Below are positions 41,015 to 49,775 of a stretch of DNA of 64,000 bases, piece by piece. Below the pieces are notes generated by a model. That model was not told where the DNA came from and ran no database searches. It saw only the letters and a list, made by a program, of their open reading frames with translations. Every line of letters starts with the position of its first letter. The stretch's first letter is position 1. A program made the translations under genes and the position numbers. Source of the DNA: JAKALD01 sp963817785 (GTDB taxonomy: Bacteria > Pseudomonadota > Gammaproteobacteria > Burkholderiales > SG8-39); assembly GCA_963817785.1 (NCBI GenBank), contig CAWFPL010000006.1:1-64000 (forward strand). Direction: 5' to 3'.

Positions 41015-42622
41015 ATGCCAGCCAAGCAGATTCTGTTCGGCGAGGCCGCGCACGCCAAGATCGTCAAGGGCATGAACACGCTCGCCGACGCGGTGCGCAT
41101 CACCCTCGGCCCCAAGTCGCGCACCGTGATCCTCGAGCGCAGCTACGGCCCCCCGATCGTGATCAACTCCGGCGTGATCGTGGCCAGGGAAATCGAGCTC
41201 AAGGACCGCTTCGAGAACATGGGCGCGCAGATGGTGCGCGAGGTCGCCGCCAAGACCGCGGAAGTGGCCGGCGACGGCACCACCACCGCCACGGTGATCG
41301 CCGCAGGCATCGTCACCGAGGGCATGAAATACGTCGCCGCGGGCATGAACCCGATGGACCTCAAACGCGGCATCGACCGCGCGGTCGAGGCGCTGGTCGG
41401 CGAGCTCAAGGCGCTCGCCAAGCCCTGCGCCGAGCGCACGGCGATCGCCCAGGTGGCCGCCGTCTCGGCCAACAACGACCCCTCGATCGGCAGCCTCATC
41501 GCCGACGCGATGGAGAAGGTCGGCAAGGAAGGCGTGATCACGGTCGAGGACGGCAAGGGGCTCGCCAACGAGCTCGAGGTCGTCGAGGGCATGCAGTTCG
41601 ACCGCGGCTTCCTGTCGCCGTACTTCATCAACAACCCCGAGAAACAGCGCGTGGTGCTCGAGGACGTCGACGTGCTGCTGCACGACAAGAAGATCTCCGC
41701 CATCCGCGAGCTGCTGCCGATCCTCGAGCACGTCGCCAAGACCGGCAAGCCGCTGCTGGTGATCGCCGAGGAAGTCGAAGGCGAGGCGCTCGCCACCCTG
41801 GTGGTCAACACCCTGCGCGGCGTGATCAAGTCCTGCGCGGTCAAGGCGCCGGGCTTCGGCGACCGGCGCAAGGCGATGCTCGAGGACATCGCCATCCTCA
41901 CCGGCGGCGCGGTGATCGCCGAGGAGGCCGGGTTGACGCTGGAGAAAGCGCAGCCCGCGAACCTCGGCCACGCCAAGCGCGTGGTCATCGACAAGGACGA
42001 AACCACCCTGATCGGCGGCGCGGGCGAGCCCAAGGCGCTCGCCGCGCGCGTGGCCCAGATCAAGCAGCAGATCGAGGAGGCCACCAGCGACTACGACAAG
42101 GAAAAGCTGCGCGAGCGCGCCGCCAAGCTCGCCGGCGGCGTCGCGGTGGTGCGCGTGGGCGCAGCCACCGAGACCGAGATGAAGGAGCGCAAGAGCCGCA
42201 CCGAGGACGCGCTGCACGCCACGCGGGCGGCGGTCGAGGAGGGCGTGCTCGCGGGCGGGGGCGTCGCGCTGCTGCGCGCCCGGCAGCGGCTCAAGCCGCT
42301 TACGGACACCAATCCGGACCAGGATGCCGGCGTGCAGATCGTGCTGCGCGCCATCGAAGAGCCGCTGCGCCAGATCGTGAAAAACGCCGGCGCGGAGCCG
42401 GCGGTGGTGGTCGCCCGCGTGCTCGAGGGTCAGGGCGACTTCGGCTTCAACGCCGCCACCAACGAGTACGGCGACCTGGTGAAGATGGGGGTGCTCGATC
42501 CGTGCAAGGTGACGCGCACTGCGCTGCAGAACGCGGCGTCGATCGCGAGCCTGATTTTGACCACCGATTGCATGGTGGCGCAGTTGGAGGAGCCGCGGGA
42601 GGCGGCGGCGCCGATGGAGTAG
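41015..42622 (+). CDS. groEL: GroEL-family chaperonin paralogue, Asp52 replaced by Ser
   Basis: 535 residues, aligning without gaps to E. coli GroEL at key sites. The ATP-site motifs ITLGPK (29-34) and AGDGTTTATV (Asp87) are present, as is catalytic Asp398 (TEDALHATRAAVEEG). At the position of Asp52, in the motif usually read TKDGV, the sequence is INSGV, giving Asn51 and Ser52. In E. coli, Asp52 slows the ATPase timer together with Asp398. The C-terminus ends EEPREAAAPME, without the flexible GGM repeats. No groES lies next to it. It looks like a secondary chaperonin with altered cycle timing, under its own FNR-type promoter. Partner GroES must be encoded elsewhere. Confidence 0.93.
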   Translation: MPAKQILFGEAAHAKIVKGMNTLADAVRITLGPKSRTVILERSYGPPIVINSGVIVAREIELKDRFENMGAQMVREVAAKTAEVAGDGTTTATVIAAGIVTEGMKYVAAGMNPMDLKRGIDRAVEALVGELKALAKPCAERTAIAQVAAVSANNDPSIGSLIADAMEKVGKEGVITVEDGKGLANELEVVEGMQFDRGFLSPYFINNPEKQRVVLEDVDVLLHDKKISAIRELLPILEHVAKTGKPLLVIAEEVEGEALATLVVNTLRGVIKSCAVKAPGFGDRRKAMLEDIAILTGGAVIAEEAGLTLEKAQPANLGHAKRVVIDKDETTLIGGAGEPKALAARVAQIKQQIEEATSDYDKEKLRERAAKLAGGVAVVRVGAATETEMKERKSRTEDALHATRAAVEEGVLAGGGVALLRARQRLKPLTDTNPDQDAGVQIVLRAIEEPLRQIVKNAGAEPAVVVARVLEGQGDFGFNAATNEYGDLVKMGVLDPCKVTRTALQNAASIASLILTTDCMVAQLEEPREAAAPME

Positions 42623-42692
42623 GGCAGCAGCGCGGCGGTGATAGGCGGTTTGGCTTGTCGCGTCGCTTTTCCCGGGCTGCTTGGCGCACCCG

Positions 42693-43859
42693 CTAACTCG
42701 CAGCAGTCAAGTTTGCGCCCTTGGATTCGTTACGCTGGACCTTGTCGATGCATCTCACCACCAGCTTATTCAACGCATCCGGGTTGAACGTCGTGATGTT
42801 GGACTTCATGGAATGGTGCATCAACGCTGACAAGGCTGCACCCAACTCGGATGCAGCAAGCGCGGCTGACAGGCCGTCTTTCATGACATCAATGAAGTAA
42901 GGGTAGAACAGGTGCCCGGTAATGCGCGCATCCCCGCGTCCGACCTGGTACTTTCCATCATGCGCGGGGTCGACCTGCGGGTCTTCGAACGTTTCCGCTA
43001 TGCTCCTGGATTCCTGCGCATCCAGAGGGAGGTGTATCAGGTACTGCTTGTTCTGGTATTGGTAACAGGTCAATGACCCGCCGTTCGAGAAACCCAGCGC
43101 AAACGTCATGCCTGGGTTCATGTGCGGGTTGTGATTCTTGGTGAATCTTTCGGTGATGTTCCACAGTACCTCATTCGACATTTCATCCGGGAAAATCTGC
43201 GTGCCGAATTTTTCGATCAATTCGTCATCGTTCAGGCAGACGATGACGTCGTTGTTGCCGACACGCGGCTTGATCGTCTCGAAGCCGATGCCGGTGGGTA
43301 CGATGATTTGCGGGCCCAGGTAACTGTTCAGGTATCCCGGCGTGATGATCGGGATGTCGTCCGCTCTCCTGAACCTCGTTTTGATTTCAGCATCCAGGGT
43401 GTCGATCGGCGGGTGCGGCGAGACCAGCAGGTAGGTTCGCCCGTGCGCGTTGCCGTTAAAGCACTCACGTGGTCCCCAGATATGCGTATGTATCTGAACG
43501 ATGTTCACGTCGTTGTAGACGTGATTGTTGATTTCCTGCTGGGCGATGGACGACTGGTCATCAGGCAATATGATTTTGAACTGTATATCCACTTGCATCG
43601 AGGAATAGAGCGCCACCAGGCCTAGGAAGACATTTGTCGTGTTGCCGCCTGAATTTGGGGGCGAAACGTCTTTCCTCGCCATGAAATATTCCGGGTGATC
43701 CTTTACATCGAGCCTCAAGCGAAAGCCGTCTTTGTCTTTGGTGACCGTCTCGAGCGGGATCTTGTTGTAACGAAATTTTGGAATATCCGCAAAACGCTCA
43801 ACAAAATAGTCATTAACCGGCACGCCGATCGCGCGCATCTTTGGCATAAACCTGCTCAC
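42693..43859 (-). CDS. orphan protein of unknown function, low GC
   Basis: 388 residues from GTG 43859 with AGGAAGGA about 8 nt upstream, so expression looks genuine. I recognise no family. The protein is soluble, with no signal peptide or membrane helix. It is rich in Asn, Asp, Ile and aromatic residues, with stretches such as VQIHTHIWGPRECFNGNAHG, YLLVSPHPPIDTLD and MTFALGFSNGG. HTHIW and HPP hint at metal or phosphate binding, but no catalytic pattern is clear. GC is far below its neighbours (27 of 60 bases at 43561-43620, against 46 of 60 at 42001-42060), which points to horizontal acquisition. It sits alone between groEL and an amidase gene. Confidence 0.8.
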   Translation of the reverse strand: MSRFMPKMRAIGVPVNDYFVERFADIPKFRYNKIPLETVTKDKDGFRLRLDVKDHPEYFMARKDVSPPNSGGNTTNVFLGLVALYSSMQVDIQFKIILPDDQSSIAQQEINNHVYNDVNIVQIHTHIWGPRECFNGNAHGRTYLLVSPHPPIDTLDAEIKTRFRRADDIPIITPGYLNSYLGPQIIVPTGIGFETIKPRVGNNDVIVCLNDDELIEKFGTQIFPDEMSNEVLWNITERFTKNHNPHMNPGMTFALGFSNGGSLTCYQYQNKQYLIHLPLDAQESRSIAETFEDPQVDPAHDGKYQVGRGDARITGHLFYPYFIDVMKDGLSAALAASELGAALSALMHHSMKSNITTFNPDALNKLVVRCIDKVQRNESKGANLTAAS

Positions 43860-44196
43860 TTAGCGAGTCCTTCCTGTACTTTCGGTTAGGTCGATAGGGT
43901 AAACAGTGTGCGAACTGCCCGGCATAGAAAATTCAGCATGCGGATAAACGGGTTCTTGTTTGGGCTGCGTCCCAGAGGCAGCGCGAATGCCGAGCTTCCG
44001 CTTCGGGTGGTAAGCGACCGTTCGCGGTTGCCAGCTTTCGGCCCAGGCAATCGATTGCTGACGGGCAGATTACGAAACCGCCGGAAAGGCCGAGTCTCGA
44101 ATGACTCGCCAGGCGGCGCGTTCACTGGAGCACGCGGGGGTAGACTGCTGGCCAACTACTTCCTCGCAAGAGACGTGGGGACGAGAGAGATCACCC
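43860..44196. other. gene-free low-GC gap upstream of amidase
   Basis: 337 bp between the orphan gene and the amidase. Overlapping frames of about 90-100 codons exist on both strands (for example 43886-44155 minus), but none has a ribosome site or a recognisable product. A perfect palindrome GCAATCGATTGC lies at 44047-44058, and a short CACGCGGGGGT fragment like the dispersed hairpin element at 44130-44140. It may be the flank of an acquired segment that includes the orphan gene. I see no transposase or tRNA. Confidence 0.4.
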
Positions 44197-45666
44197 GTGC
44201 CAAATTCCGAATGGATGTTTAAGACTGCACGCGAGCTGTCTCGCGCGCTCACGGCCAAGAAAGTCTCGGCGCTCGAGCTCACGCAAGACGCAATTGCCCG
44301 CATCGAGCGCTACGACGGCAAGATCAATGCAATCTGCGTACGCGATTTCTCGCGCGCGCTGGATGCAGCGCGCGCGGCAGACGCGGCGATCGCGAGGCGC
44401 GGTGTGCGCGCGCTCACCGGCATCCCGATGACGGTGAAGGAGTCCTTCAACGTCGCCGGCCTGCCAACGACCTGGGGCTACGTCCAGCAGAAGGACTTCG
44501 TGGCGAAGGAGGACGCGCTTGTCGTCGCCAGGGCCAAGGCCGCAGGCGCCGTCGTTCTCGGCAAGACCAACGTTCCGGTCGGGCTCGCCGACTGGCAGAG
44601 CTACAACGACATCTACGGCACGACGAACAATCCGTTCGACTTTGGACGAACCCCCGGCGGATCATCGGGCGGCTCGGCCGCGGCGCTCGCGGCCGGCTAC
44701 GGGCCGCTGTCGCTCGGCTCCGACATCGGCGGCTCGTTGCGTTCGCCCGCTCATTACTGCGGCGTCTACGCCCACAAGCCGACGTTCGGGCTGGTGCCGT
44801 CGCGCGGCCATACGCCACCGCCGCTCCCGCCCCTGCCGGTCGAGCGCGACCTCGCGGTCGTCGGCCCCATGAGCCGCTCGGCGGGCGATCTCTCGGACCT
44901 GCTCGAGGTCATCGCCGGCCCCGACGAGCTCGAGGCCGGGCGCGGCTACCGGCTCGCGCTGCCTGCGGCGCGCCACGCCGACATCGCGGCATTCCGAGTC
45001 CTCGTGGTCGACACGCATCCGCTGATGCCGACTGCGGCGTGCGTGCGTGCGGCGATCGACGCTCTCGCGGAGCGCCTTGCGAAGTCCGGCGCGAAGGTCC
45101 GGCGCGAAAGCGACCTGCTACCGGATCTTGCCAGCTCGTCGCGCCTCTACATGCGCCTCTTGCTGTCGTTCCTCGCGGCGGCTTTCCCTCCTGAAGTCTA
45201 CGAGGGGATGAGGGCGAGAGCGGCGTCCCTGGCGCCGGAAGACATGAGTCTCGCGGCAGAGCGCGTGCGCGGCGCCGCGCTCAGCCATCGCGACTGGATC
45301 ATGTGCGACGGCATGCGCGCGGGCCTGCGCGCGCGGTGGCGCGCGCTGTTCGCGGAGTTCGACGCGCTCATCTGCCCGATCATGCCGACCCCCGCGTATC
45401 CGCACGATCATGCGCCGAACCAGAGCGACCGGCGCATCGTGGTCGACGGCCGGGCGTTTGCCTACATGGACCAGCTCGTCTGGCCGGGCGTCGCGACCTG
45501 TCCCGGACTGCCCGCCACCTCGATTCCGCTCGGCCTCTCGCCCGAGGGCCTGCCTGTCGGTGCGCAGATCGTCGGTCCCTGGTTGGAGGACCGGACGCCG
45601 CTGAAGCTCGCGGAACTGATCGAGCAGGCCTACGGGGGTTTCGTGCCGCCGCCTGGCTCCACGTGA
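44197..45666 (+). CDS. amidase signature family hydrolase
   Basis: 489 residues from GTG 44197 (GAGAGA upstream); ATG 44215 is an alternative. The amidase-signature triad is complete: Lys81 (TVKESF), Ser156 (GGSSGGSA) and nucleophile Ser180 (SDIGGSLR), with the same 99-residue Lys-Ser spacing as FAAH. It hydrolyses an amide to acid and ammonia. GatA is unlikely because gatB/gatC are absent and the substrate region differs. No signal peptide is seen, so it is cytoplasmic. It stands alone; the convergent DHH-family gene ends 46 bp away. Confidence 0.92.
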   Translation: MPNSEWMFKTARELSRALTAKKVSALELTQDAIARIERYDGKINAICVRDFSRALDAARAADAAIARRGVRALTGIPMTVKESFNVAGLPTTWGYVQQKDFVAKEDALVVARAKAAGAVVLGKTNVPVGLADWQSYNDIYGTTNNPFDFGRTPGGSSGGSAAALAAGYGPLSLGSDIGGSLRSPAHYCGVYAHKPTFGLVPSRGHTPPPLPPLPVERDLAVVGPMSRSAGDLSDLLEVIAGPDELEAGRGYRLALPAARHADIAAFRVLVVDTHPLMPTAACVRAAIDALAERLAKSGAKVRRESDLLPDLASSSRLYMRLLLSFLAAAFPPEVYEGMRARAASLAPEDMSLAAERVRGAALSHRDWIMCDGMRAGLRARWRALFAEFDALICPIMPTPAYPHDHAPNQSDRRIVVDGRAFAYMDQLVWPGVATCPGLPATSIPLGLSPEGLPVGAQIVGPWLEDRTPLKLAELIEQAYGGFVPPPGST

Positions 45667-45712
45667 TGGTCGATCAGGGGGGCAGGGGCGAGGGCAACGT
45701 TACCGTACATCA

Positions 45713-46681
45713 TCAGCGCCCGCGCGGGCCGAAGTAATCCGCGAAGCGCTGCAGGAACCCGGCCAGCGCCTCGGCCGGCAGATGGTTGATCCCGCCCGCC
45801 TGCTGCCTTCCCCCGCCGCTCGGAAACTCCCGGCACAGCACCGCAACGCTCGCCGGATGCCCGCGCGGAGCACGCACGCTCGCGACGTACCCACCTCCCG
45901 TTCTCGGCGTAAACACCGCGTGCGCGCGCCCGGGCTCGGCGGCACTGAGCCGGTTGGCGAAATCGCCGCTCACGCGGCGGCTCCAGGGTGCATCCGGCAT
46001 CACGCGCGCGCTCGCCCACGGCAGATCGAGCCGCGGGGCGACTTCGAGCGCTAGCTTCAGGTCGTCGCGCCGGTGCTCGGCCAGCTCCTTGAGGCGAGGC
46101 TCGGCGGCGAGGCAGGCGAGGGGATCCGCATACGGTTCGATGAGGCGATACAGATAGGCGGGCGGCAGCAGCGCGTCGGACTCGCTCTCGCCGTAGGCGT
46201 TGTAGTTGATGCTCTCGCCCAGCTCGCGGAGTGCGCCGAGCTTGGATTGGTCAAGATCGAGAGATCCGGCGAGCTGTAGCGCGGTCTCGGGCAGGCCGTC
46301 TCCGAAAGCCGCCGCCACCGCCCAGGCGCGGTGGCGCCCATTCAGGTAGCGATCCACCAGCAGGCTGCTGCACACGCCGGCCGCTTGATCGATGTGCGCC
46401 TCCAGTGCCGGATGCGCGGGAATCGCTCCGGCGTAGTGATGATCGAAGTAGCGCACGCGCGCCCCACGCGCGAGCAACCGCTCCAGCCCCGCGCGATTCA
46501 CGTCGAGCGAGATGTCACACACCGTGACGAGGTCGCCCGCGCCGGCCTGCACGCGCTCGAGCAGGGCGATGTCGCGCTTCATGCCGGTGACGAGGGTCGC
46601 CTCGGCGCGCTCGGCGAGGCGCAGCTGGTGCAGCGCGCACAGCCCGTCGGCGTCGCCGTTCGCGACGTCGATGCGCTTCAC
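45713..46681 (-). CDS. DHH-superfamily phosphoesterase-like protein
   Basis: 322 residues. N-terminal DHH domain motifs: NGDADGLCA (Asp10, Asp12), VCDIS (Asp56) and FDHH (Asp80-His81-His82). The C-terminus ends in a DHHA1-like glycine-rich substrate loop, SGGGRQQAGGINHLP. Such proteins hydrolyse phosphodiesters or short nucleotides (RecJ, NrnA) or cyclic di-AMP (GdpP). Length is close to NrnA. It is the last gene of the glycogen operon, overlapping the upstream kinase-like gene by 4 nt. A nano-RNase or acetyltransfer-like role is open. Confidence 0.85.
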   Translation of the reverse strand: MKRIDVANGDADGLCALHQLRLAERAEATLVTGMKRDIALLERVQAGAGDLVTVCDISLDVNRAGLERLLARGARVRYFDHHYAGAIPAHPALEAHIDQAAGVCSSLLVDRYLNGRHRAWAVAAAFGDGLPETALQLAGSLDLDQSKLGALRELGESINYNAYGESESDALLPPAYLYRLIEPYADPLACLAAEPRLKELAEHRRDDLKLALEVAPRLDLPWASARVMPDAPWSRRVSGDFANRLSAAEPGRAHAVFTPRTGGGYVASVRAPRGHPASVAVLCREFPSGGGRQQAGGINHLPAEALAGFLQRFADYFGPRGR

Positions 46682-48264
46682 GGCCGGCCTCCGAGGAGCT
46701 CCGCGACGCGGGCGGCGGTCTGCGCGTGCCCCGCGAGCACGGTTGCCGCTAGCTCTTCGGCCTCGAGCGGCTCCTCGGTGGCGAGCTGGCGTTCGAGCAC
46801 GCTCGTGCCGGCTTCGGATGCGTCGCGCGCCTCGCCCTCGCGCGCGGCCACGCGCTCGCGCAGGAGTTCCTCCGGGGCGCGGCAGGAGACGATGACGAAC
46901 GCAACGCCGCGCTCGCGAGCCAGCGTCTGGAACGCCGCCCGTTCGGCGCGATGCAGAAATGTGGCGTCCACGATCGCGGTCCAGCCTGCCTCGAGGGTCA
47001 GGCGCGCGATCTCGCCGAGGCGCTGGTAGGTGCGGCGCGAGGCATCCGCTGCGTAGATGCCGCCCGCGAGCGCGCTACCGGTGCGCGCCTCGGCAGCGAG
47101 TCCGTAGAGGCGCTTGCGCTCGATGTCGGAGCGCACGCGGATCGCGCCCAGCGCCTCGAGCAGGTCCTGCGCGAGCGTGGTCTTGCCGGATCCCGACACG
47201 CCGTGCATCAGCACCAGCGCCGGCTTTGTCGGGGCGGCGAGGGTCTCGGCGAGCTCCAGATAGCCGCGAAATTCGGCTTCGATCCCACCGCGCCGCGCGG
47301 CGGCGAGGCCTTCCTGGTGCGCCCGGATGCAGGCCACCTTGGCGCGCACCATGGCGCGGTACACGAGGTAGTGGCGCAGCACGGCGACGCCTTCGTAGTC
47401 GCCGCCGATCTCGAGATAGCGGTTCAGGCAGCGCCAGGCGAGCCGCGGCAGGCGGTGGTCGAGCAGGTCCATCGCCAGGAAGGCGAGCTCGCTCATGACG
47501 TCATTCCAGCGCAGCTCGGCGCTGAACTCGATGCAGTCGAAGGGGGTCGGCTCGCCGTCGATCAGCGCGATGTTGCCCAGGTGCAGGTCGCCGTGGCATT
47601 CGCGCACCCGGCCGCGCGCCTTGCGTTCGGCGAACGCCGGCGCCAGGTGCTCCAACCCGCGTGCGGTCCAGCGCCGCAGCCGTGCGAGCTCGGGCGAGAC
47701 GCCGGCGAGTTGCTCGATCTGGTCGAAATTCGCCAGCGCCTGAGCGGCGATCGTGGCAGCGGAGCCGAGCTCGGTGCTTGGCGCTGCAACATCGACCGCG
47801 GCGTGGAACTCGGCGATGCGCACGGCGAGGCGGTCGACGAGCGGCGCGTCGAGCGCGCCGCGCTTGGCCATCCGGTCGAGGAGCGCCTCCTGCTCGAAGC
47901 GGCGCATCTTCACCGCGTATTCGATCGCCGGTCCCGTCCCGCCGAGCGCCGGATCGTCGTGGCTGCCGGTGAGCGGCACGACCTCCAGATACAGCTGCGG
48001 CGCGGTGCGGCGGTTGAGCCGCAGCTCTTCTTCGCAATAGCGGCGGCGTGCAGCGAGCGAGCCGAAGTCGAGGAAGCCGAGGTCGACCGCCTTCTTGATC
48101 TTGTAGGCGAATTCGCCCGCGAGCAGCACCCAGGAGATGTGCGTCTCGAGTAGCTCGACGCGCTCGAGCGGGTGCGGGTAGCGACCGGGCTGCGCGAGGG
48201 CGGCGATCAGGCGCGCCTGGCTGGCGCGGGTCTGCGCAAGCACGGCTTCGGGGATCGCGGTCAT
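46678..48264 (-). CDS. fused aminoglycoside-phosphotransferase-like and P-loop kinase protein
   Basis: 528 residues in two parts. Residues 1 to about 320 form an APH/choline-kinase-like domain (VLLAGEFAYKIKKAVDLGF, catalytic ECHGDLHLGNIALID, then FDCIEFSAELRWNDV). From about 335 on is a P-loop kinase domain with Walker A GVSGSGKTT and a DATFLHRAER segment. This two-domain protein is widespread and uncharacterised; it probably phosphorylates a small molecule or sugar. It lies 10 bp downstream of glgA, inside the glycogen operon, which suggests a carbohydrate substrate (inference). Confidence 0.88.
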   Translation of the reverse strand: MTAIPEAVLAQTRASQARLIAALAQPGRYPHPLERVELLETHISWVLLAGEFAYKIKKAVDLGFLDFGSLAARRRYCEEELRLNRRTAPQLYLEVVPLTGSHDDPALGGTGPAIEYAVKMRRFEQEALLDRMAKRGALDAPLVDRLAVRIAEFHAAVDVAAPSTELGSAATIAAQALANFDQIEQLAGVSPELARLRRWTARGLEHLAPAFAERKARGRVRECHGDLHLGNIALIDGEPTPFDCIEFSAELRWNDVMSELAFLAMDLLDHRLPRLAWRCLNRYLEIGGDYEGVAVLRHYLVYRAMVRAKVACIRAHQEGLAAARRGGIEAEFRGYLELAETLAAPTKPALVLMHGVSGSGKTTLAQDLLEALGAIRVRSDIERKRLYGLAAEARTGSALAGGIYAADASRRTYQRLGEIARLTLEAGWTAIVDATFLHRAERAAFQTLARERGVAFVIVSCRAPEELLRERVAAREGEARDASEAGTSVLERQLATEEPLEAEELAATVLAGHAQTAARVAELLGGRP

Positions 48265-48274
48265 TTCCGCGAGC

Positions 48275-49729
48275 TTAACCGGAGAGCGCGCGGCGATACA
48301 CCTCGAGGGTGGCGCGCGCCGCGGGCGTCCAGCTCGAATCGCGCGCCATGCCGTTTAGCTGCAGCGCGCGCCAGGTGGCGGGGTCGCGGTAGGCGTCGAG
48401 CGCGCGCTTGAGCGCCGCGCGCAGGGCCGGGCGGGTGGGCGCCTCGAAGGCGAAGCCGGTCGCGGTCCCGGCGCGCAGGTTGTCCTCGCTCGCGTCGACG
48501 ACCGAGTCGGCGAGGCCGCCGGTGCGCCGCACCACGGGCGGGGTGCCGTAGCGCATGCTGTAGAGCTGGTTCAGGCCGCAGGGCTCGAAGCGCGAGGGCA
48601 TGACGAATATGTCCGCGCCGGCTTCGACGAGGTGCGCCAGCGCCTCGTCGAAGCCGATGCGCACGGCGATCGCGCGCGGATACCCCGCCGCCAGCACGCG
48701 CAGCGCGTTCTCGAGCCTGGCCTCGCCGCGGCCGAGCACCGCGAGCTGCGCGCGCGCGCGCACCAGCATCGCGGCGACGCCGGGGACGAGGTCGACGCCC
48801 TTCTGTTCGACCAGGCGGCTGACCATGCCGAGCAGCGGCGTCTCCGCGCTTTGCGGCAGGCCGAACGCGCGCTGCAGCGCCGCCTTGTTGAGGCGCTTGC
48901 GCTCCAGGTGCGCGGCGTCATAGGGGGCGGCGAGATGCGCATCGCACGCCGGGTCCCAGACGGTGGTGTCGATGCCGTTCAGGATTCCGGTGAGCTCCGG
49001 GGCGCGGTGCCGCAGCAGGCCATCCAGGCCGAAGCCGAGCTCCGGGGTCTGAATCTCGCTCGCATAGGCCGGGCTGACCGTCGTGAGCCGGGCGGCATAG
49101 TGCAGCCCCGCCTTGAGGAACGAGATCTTGCCGTAGTACTCGAGGCCTTCGACCTGGAACGCTGCTTCGGGGAGCGCGAGCGCGGCGAGCCGGCTGCGCG
49201 GAAACAGGCCCTGGAAGCCGAGGTTGTGGATCGTCATCACCGTCGCCGCGCGCGCTCCGCTCGCGAACGCGAGGTAAGCGGGCGCCAGCCCGCACTGCCA
49301 GTCGTTGCAGTGAACGACATCGGGTGTCCAGGGGAGCGCGCTGCCTGCGCTCCCGAGCAGCGCGGCGGTGCGCGAGAGCAGCCCGAAGCGCAGGTCGTTG
49401 TCCGGCCAGTCGATGCCCTCGGGCGACTGGTAGGCGCTTCCCGGGCGCGCGTAATACTCGTCGCACTCGAGCAGGTACATCGGCACCGGGTAGCGCGCCT
49501 CGAGCAGGCGCGCCGCGGCGAACTCACCCCCGGGCGCGGCGAGCTGCGCCACCGGCGTCGCCTCCAGCGCGGCGCGCAGGGCGGGGTAGGCGGGCACGAG
49601 GATGCGCACGTCCGCGCCTTCGCGCGCGAGCGCGGCGGGCAGGTCGCGCGCGACGTCGCCCAGCCCGCCGATCTTGACCCACGGCGAGAGCTCGGGGGTC
49701 ACGTAGAGCACGCGAAGCGGCTGCGTCAT
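48275..49729 (-). CDS. glgA: glycogen synthase (ADP-glucose)
   Basis: 484 residues, the family's usual length. N-terminal LYVTPELSPWVKIGGLGDVA contains the ADP-glucose-binding KxGGL motif, followed by HCNDWQCGLAPAYL and, in the C-terminal GT-B half, MPSRFEPCGLNQLYSMRYGT with the catalytic Glu. It elongates alpha-1,4-glucan from ADP-glucose made by GlgC. Third gene of the minus-strand operon glgC-glgP-glgA; 46 bp downstream of glgP. Confidence 0.96.
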   Translation of the reverse strand: MTQPLRVLYVTPELSPWVKIGGLGDVARDLPAALAREGADVRILVPAYPALRAALEATPVAQLAAPGGEFAAARLLEARYPVPMYLLECDEYYARPGSAYQSPEGIDWPDNDLRFGLLSRTAALLGSAGSALPWTPDVVHCNDWQCGLAPAYLAFASGARAATVMTIHNLGFQGLFPRSRLAALALPEAAFQVEGLEYYGKISFLKAGLHYAARLTTVSPAYASEIQTPELGFGLDGLLRHRAPELTGILNGIDTTVWDPACDAHLAAPYDAAHLERKRLNKAALQRAFGLPQSAETPLLGMVSRLVEQKGVDLVPGVAAMLVRARAQLAVLGRGEARLENALRVLAAGYPRAIAVRIGFDEALAHLVEAGADIFVMPSRFEPCGLNQLYSMRYGTPPVVRRTGGLADSVVDASEDNLRAGTATGFAFEAPTRPALRAALKRALDAYRDPATWRALQLNGMARDSSWTPAARATLEVYRRALSG

Positions 49730-49775
49730 CGTGGTCGCGGGAACGGATGGGCGCGCGCCCGCGGATGCGCCGCGC

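Noticed and set aside
43886..44222. Overlapping 89- and 104-codon frames in the low-GC gap
   Set aside because: No ribosome sites, no recognisable domain, and overlap on opposite strands; the plus-strand frame also runs into the amidase start.
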